Source: a bacterium
GTDB lineage: Bacteria; Verrucomicrobiota; Verrucomicrobiia; Limisphaerales; J093
NCBI GenBank assembly: GCA_021823625.1
Contig: JAKANS010000023.1
Span: forward strand, 1-45,330
DNA length: 45,330 nucleotides
Direction of reading: 5' to 3'
Made by a program: the position numbers and the translations under genes. The notes below the pieces were generated by a model. It was not told where the DNA came from. It worked only from the letters and a program-made list of their open reading frames with translations, and did no database searches. This document shows, piece after piece, positions 43,000 to 45,330 of the stretch. The stretch's first letter is position 1; every line of letters starts with the position of its first letter.

Positions 43000-43194
43000 A
43001 TGAGCATTCATCCGCAGATAATCGAGAAGGACGGAAAGAAGGAGTTTGTGGTTCTTCCGTACGACGAGTTTGTCCGCCTTCAAGACGAACTTGAGGATTA
43101 CGATGATCTCAAGACACTCCGGCAAGAAAGAGCCTTGGCTGCTGCGGAGCCGACACGCTCACTCGATGACGTGTTGAAGGATATCGGTGAATGA
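43000..43194 (+). CDS. Phd/YefM-like antitoxin of the RelE toxin
   Basis: 64 residues from the ATG at 43000, 7 bases after the toxin stop. MSIHPQIIEKDGKKEFVVLP, then YDEFVRLQDELEDYDDLKTL, is the short type II antitoxin form common beside RelE. The acidic C-terminal helix (RSLDDVLKDIGE) would wrap the toxin. The N-terminal part is too short for a full Phd DNA-binding fold. No second attC site is visible between it and obgE. Confidence 0.85.
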   Translation: MSIHPQIIEKDGKKEFVVLPYDEFVRLQDELEDYDDLKTLRQERALAAAEPTRSLDDVLKDIGE

Positions 43195-43267
43195 TCCGGA
43201 CCGACCGGTGCATCGAACAGCCACCCGCGCTTCACTTTTCCATTGGCCCGGTTCTTCCTCCGCCGAA

Positions 43268-44452
43268 TCAGACGGCAGCGGCGGCGCGGGCTTCCTCCAC
43301 CGCTTCGCGGATCGCGACCTTGAAGCGGTCCAGGCCCTCACCGAAGGCGGCGGACATGGCCAGGACCGGTGTGCGACGCACGCGGCGTTTGAAGCTGCGC
43401 AGATTTGCCTCCGCGATCGACTCGTCCATCTTGTTCGCCACGACTAGGCGCGGCTTGGCCAGCAGGTCGGCGGCGTGCAATCCGAGTTCGGCGAGCAGTT
43501 GCTGGTAATCGTCCCACGGCTGTCGGCCGTCGGTGCCGGCCATGTCGAGCAGGAGGACGAGTACTTTGCACCGCTGGATGTGGCGGAGAAACGCGTGGCC
43601 CAGACCGACATTACGGTGCGCGCCTTCAATCAACCCCGGCACGTCGCAAACCGTCAGCCGCGACCAGTCGTCAAATTCGACGATGCCGATTTGCGGGTGC
43701 AAAGTCGTGAAAGGGTACGGCGCAATCTTGGGTCGCGCTTTCGAGATGGCGGCGAGCAGGGTGGATTTGCCAGCGTTGGGATGGCCCACCAACCCCACGT
43801 CGGCCAGCAGGCGCAATTCCAGACGAAACTCGCCTTCCGCGCCTGCTTCGCCCGGCTGGGCAAAACGCGGGGTCTGGCGGCGCGCGGTGGCGAAGTTGCG
43901 GTTGCCCAGGCCGCCGCGCCCGCCGGCGCAAAGGACGAAGCGCCGGCCGTTTTCGGTGAGGTCGGCGACGAGTTCGCCAGGCTCGGCCAGCCCTGACGGA
44001 GCAGGTGGCGTGGATTCCTCTTCGAGGTCGATCTCCCAGGCCCGGGCGCCGGCGGACGTGCGCAGGACGGGACGTTGATTGCTGCCCGCGAGGAGCAGCG
44101 GCCGGGAGGCGGGCGTTTCGGGATCGGCCACCGGCGGGGGCAGCGGCGCCCCTCCCGTCACGCGCCAGACCATCGTGCCGCACGGCACCTTCACGACCAG
44201 GTTCTTGCCGGCGTGACCATCCATGCCTTTGCCAAGGCCGTGCTCGCCGTTCTGCGCCAGCAATCGCGGTTGGTAATATTGATTGACTAGGTTGTTCAGG
44301 TCGTGGTCGGCCTCGAGGACGACGTCGCCGCCGCGGCCACCGTTGCCGCCGCTGGGGCCGCCTTTCGGCCGGAAAGTCTCGCGCAGAAAGGCCACGCAGC
44401 CGCGACCGCCGTGCCCGGCGCGGGCGTAGATTTTGACTTCATCAACGAACAT
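43268..44452 (-). CDS. obgE: GTPase Obg/CgtA
   Basis: 394 residues. The glycine-rich Obg fold opens with MFVDEVKIYARAGHGGRGCV and KGGPSGGNGGRGGDVVLEAD. The G domain has G1 GHPNAGKST, switch I PFTTLHPQIG, G3 DVPGLIEGAH, G4 ANKMDE and a G5-like AMSAAFGEG. Obg acts in 50S ribosome assembly and stress control, consistent with its place after rplU-rpmA. The Obg domain carries an extra Pro/Ser-rich stretch of about 50 residues (roughly 100-155: GGAPLPPPVADPETPASRPL and on) between GTMVWRV and the LVADLTENGRRFVL strand. The insert is unusual, while the core motifs are intact. Confidence 0.96.
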   Translation of the reverse strand: MFVDEVKIYARAGHGGRGCVAFLRETFRPKGGPSGGNGGRGGDVVLEADHDLNNLVNQYYQPRLLAQNGEHGLGKGMDGHAGKNLVVKVPCGTMVWRVTGGAPLPPPVADPETPASRPLLLAGSNQRPVLRTSAGARAWEIDLEEESTPPAPSGLAEPGELVADLTENGRRFVLCAGGRGGLGNRNFATARRQTPRFAQPGEAGAEGEFRLELRLLADVGLVGHPNAGKSTLLAAISKARPKIAPYPFTTLHPQIGIVEFDDWSRLTVCDVPGLIEGAHRNVGLGHAFLRHIQRCKVLVLLLDMAGTDGRQPWDDYQQLLAELGLHAADLLAKPRLVVANKMDESIAEANLRSFKRRVRRTPVLAMSAAFGEGLDRFKVAIREAVEEARAAAAV

Positions 44453-44490
44453 TGGGGCAATCCGTGCGTGGCAGACGCGGCCGGCTTTGG

Positions 44491-44522
44491 AAAAAAAAAG
44501 GGCGAGGCCGGCGGCCTCGCCC
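44491..44522 (-). terminator. Strong terminator between rpmA and obgE
   Basis: On the minus strand a perfect 10-bp GGGCGAGGCC stem (arms 44522-44513 and 44509-44500, 3-base loop) is followed by nine T (44499-44491). It lies 20 bases after the rpmA stop and 39 before the obgE start, so obgE would be expressed by read-through or by a promoter within the hairpin region. Confidence 0.92.
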
Positions 44523-44542
44523 GAAAACTGTGCGCGCCCGGC

Positions 44543-44809
44543 CTAGTTCGCGGCGGGGGCGGTTTCCTTGGCCACGATGTTGATGCGCTTGCTGTCCTTG
44601 TCGAACTTGACCGTACCGTCCTTCAAAGCGAACAACGACCAGTCGCGCGCTGTGCCGACGTTGCGGCCGGCAACGAACTTGGTGCCGTGCTGCCGGACGA
44701 GGATGCTGCCGGCGGTCACGAACTGGCCACCGAATTCCTTCACGCCCAAGCGCTGACTGGTGCTGTCGCGGCCGTTGCGCGAACTGCCGCCGCCTTTTTT
44801 GTGTGCCAT
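44543..44809 (-). CDS. rpmA: 50S ribosomal protein L27
   Basis: 88 residues. The N-terminus [20 protein letters not shown] is the canonical bacterial L27 start reaching toward the peptidyl-transferase centre. [31 protein letters not shown] and the end strand [13 protein letters not shown] follow. There is no Firmicute-type cleavable N-terminal extension. It follows rplU by 4 bases and ends before a strong terminator. Confidence 0.98.
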   Translation of the reverse strand: MAHKKGGGSSRNGRDSTSQRLGVKEFGGQFVTAGSILVRQHGTKFVAGRNVGTARDWSLFALKDGTVKFDKDSKRINIVAKETAPAAN

Positions 44810-44813
44810 AAGC

Positions 44814-45125
44814 CTAGACCTTGATTTCCTTCACCTTGACGACCGTGAGCGATTGCCGGTGGCCAATCTTCTTCCGATAACCTTTGCGGCGTTTCAGCTT
44901 GAAGGCCAAAACCTTCTCGCCGCGTTTTTGTTCGACCACGTCGGCCACAACACTGGCGCCGGCCACCGTGGGGGTGCCCACCGCGACCTTGCCATCGGCG
45001 TTGACGAGCAGCACCTGGTCGAAGACGACCGGCTGGCCGCTCTCGGCGGTCAGCTTCTCGATTTCAACCGTGTCACCGGGTGCCACGCGGTACTGCTTTC
45101 CGCCTGTTGCTAAAACTGCGTACAT
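44814..45125 (-). CDS. rplU: 50S ribosomal protein L21
   Basis: 103 residues from the ATG at 45125 ([20 protein letters not shown]). An in-frame start 11 codons upstream is not conserved. The L21 signature appears as [20 protein letters not shown], then [18 protein letters not shown]. It is a core 50S protein and the first gene of the rplU-rpmA unit. Confidence 0.98.
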   Translation of the reverse strand: MYAVLATGGKQYRVAPGDTVEIEKLTAESGQPVVFDQVLLVNADGKVAVGTPTVAGASVVADVVEQKRGEKVLAFKLKRRKGYRKKIGHRQSLTVVKVKEIKV

Positions 45126-45148
45126 AATCGCAATGTCAAAGGCGTGAT

Positions 45149-45177
45149 ATCCAATCAAAAGGGGAGGTGAGTGTCAA
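45149..45177 (-). promoter_or_regulatory. Putative rplU promoter
   Basis: On the minus strand TTGACA (45177-45172) is followed after 17 bases by TTGGAT (45154-45149), giving a start a little upstream of the rplU ATG. The -35 is perfect and the -10 weak. Confidence 0.45.
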
Positions 45178-45246
45178 CGGTCGATTTGCTTTTGATTTTG
45201 CCGGGCGCGCATCTCAGTTTCTTGCAGGGTCGTGTAAGCTGGGGGC

Positions 45247-45330
45247 ATGACAACAACGATTGCGCCGACCGCTATTCCTGCGGTCTGCACCCGTTCCCCC
45301 CGTTCGGGCGTTCCCGCCGTTCCCATCCCC
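45247..45330 (+). CDS. Possible start of a divergent gene, cut by the window end
   Basis: An ATG at 45247 with GGGGG just upstream opens 28 codons without a stop (MTTTIAPTAIPAVCTRSPRS and on). It is divergent from rplU. The sequence is too short and Pro-rich to identify and may be spurious. Confidence 0.25.
   Translation, partial: MTTTIAPTAIPAVCTRSPRSGVPAVPIP

Overview
The window looks like chromosomal DNA from a GC-rich, Gram-negative-type bacterium, most likely Verrucomicrobiota (a Pedosphaera/Limisphaerales-like lineage). This is inferred from gene content, the many exported or lipoprotein genes, DUF1573 and parallel beta-helix proteins, and short palindromic repeats sitting in frame inside genes. 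I see no rRNA, tRNA, CRISPR array, transposase or integrase.

Layout. 1-3.4 kb (minus): an exported protein cut by the window edge, a ten-cysteine exported protein translationally coupled to a DUF1573 membrane protein, and a decayed gene end. 3.4-7.0 kb: a DapA-family aldolase, a sigma-70 factor with its own terminator, and, divergently, a CarH-like B12 photoreceptor. 7.0-14.4 kb (minus): LolA-like protein, Lon, Hsp20, a Cys-rich membrane peptide, a TatD hydrolase with a small partner, and a DUF5117-type metalloprotease that lacks its zinc motif. 14.6-21.9 kb: Lrp/AsnC regulator, GmhB-like phosphatase, Uma2 nuclease, two small exported or membrane proteins, then a housekeeping run on the plus strand (tyrA-aroA-cmk-plsC) and a receiver-like/DUF3052 fusion.

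22.0-32.2 kb (plus) is a mosaic. A PQQ-type beta-propeller, an S10 carboxypeptidase, a HemN/HemW-like radical SAM protein, a beta-helix protein and a UbiC-like protein form the backbone. Two toxin-antitoxin-type modules (an AbiEii-like nucleotidyltransferase pair and a Phd/PIN pair) are inserted in it. Each module is bracketed by diverged, in-frame direct copies of the 3' end of the gene upstream, so the downstream gene keeps an ATGA overlap with a duplicated gene tail. A chimeric mini-ORF and a truncated MGMT gene mark further rearrangement.

32.4-40.6 kb (minus) is a TetR-controlled efflux locus. The outer-membrane factor has a frameshift, the RND adaptor has a nonsense codon plus a frameshift, and the RND pump lacks its C-terminal third. 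The EmrA/EmrB pair at the end is intact. A metallophosphoesterase follows, then about 0.7 kb of palindrome-rich non-coding DNA leading into what look like orphan integron gene cassettes: a zinc-ribbon gene frameshifted at a G7 tract, an attC-like site, and a RelE/antitoxin pair. The window ends with the conserved rplU-rpmA-obgE cluster (minus).

All family calls come from reading motifs and translations; no database search was run.
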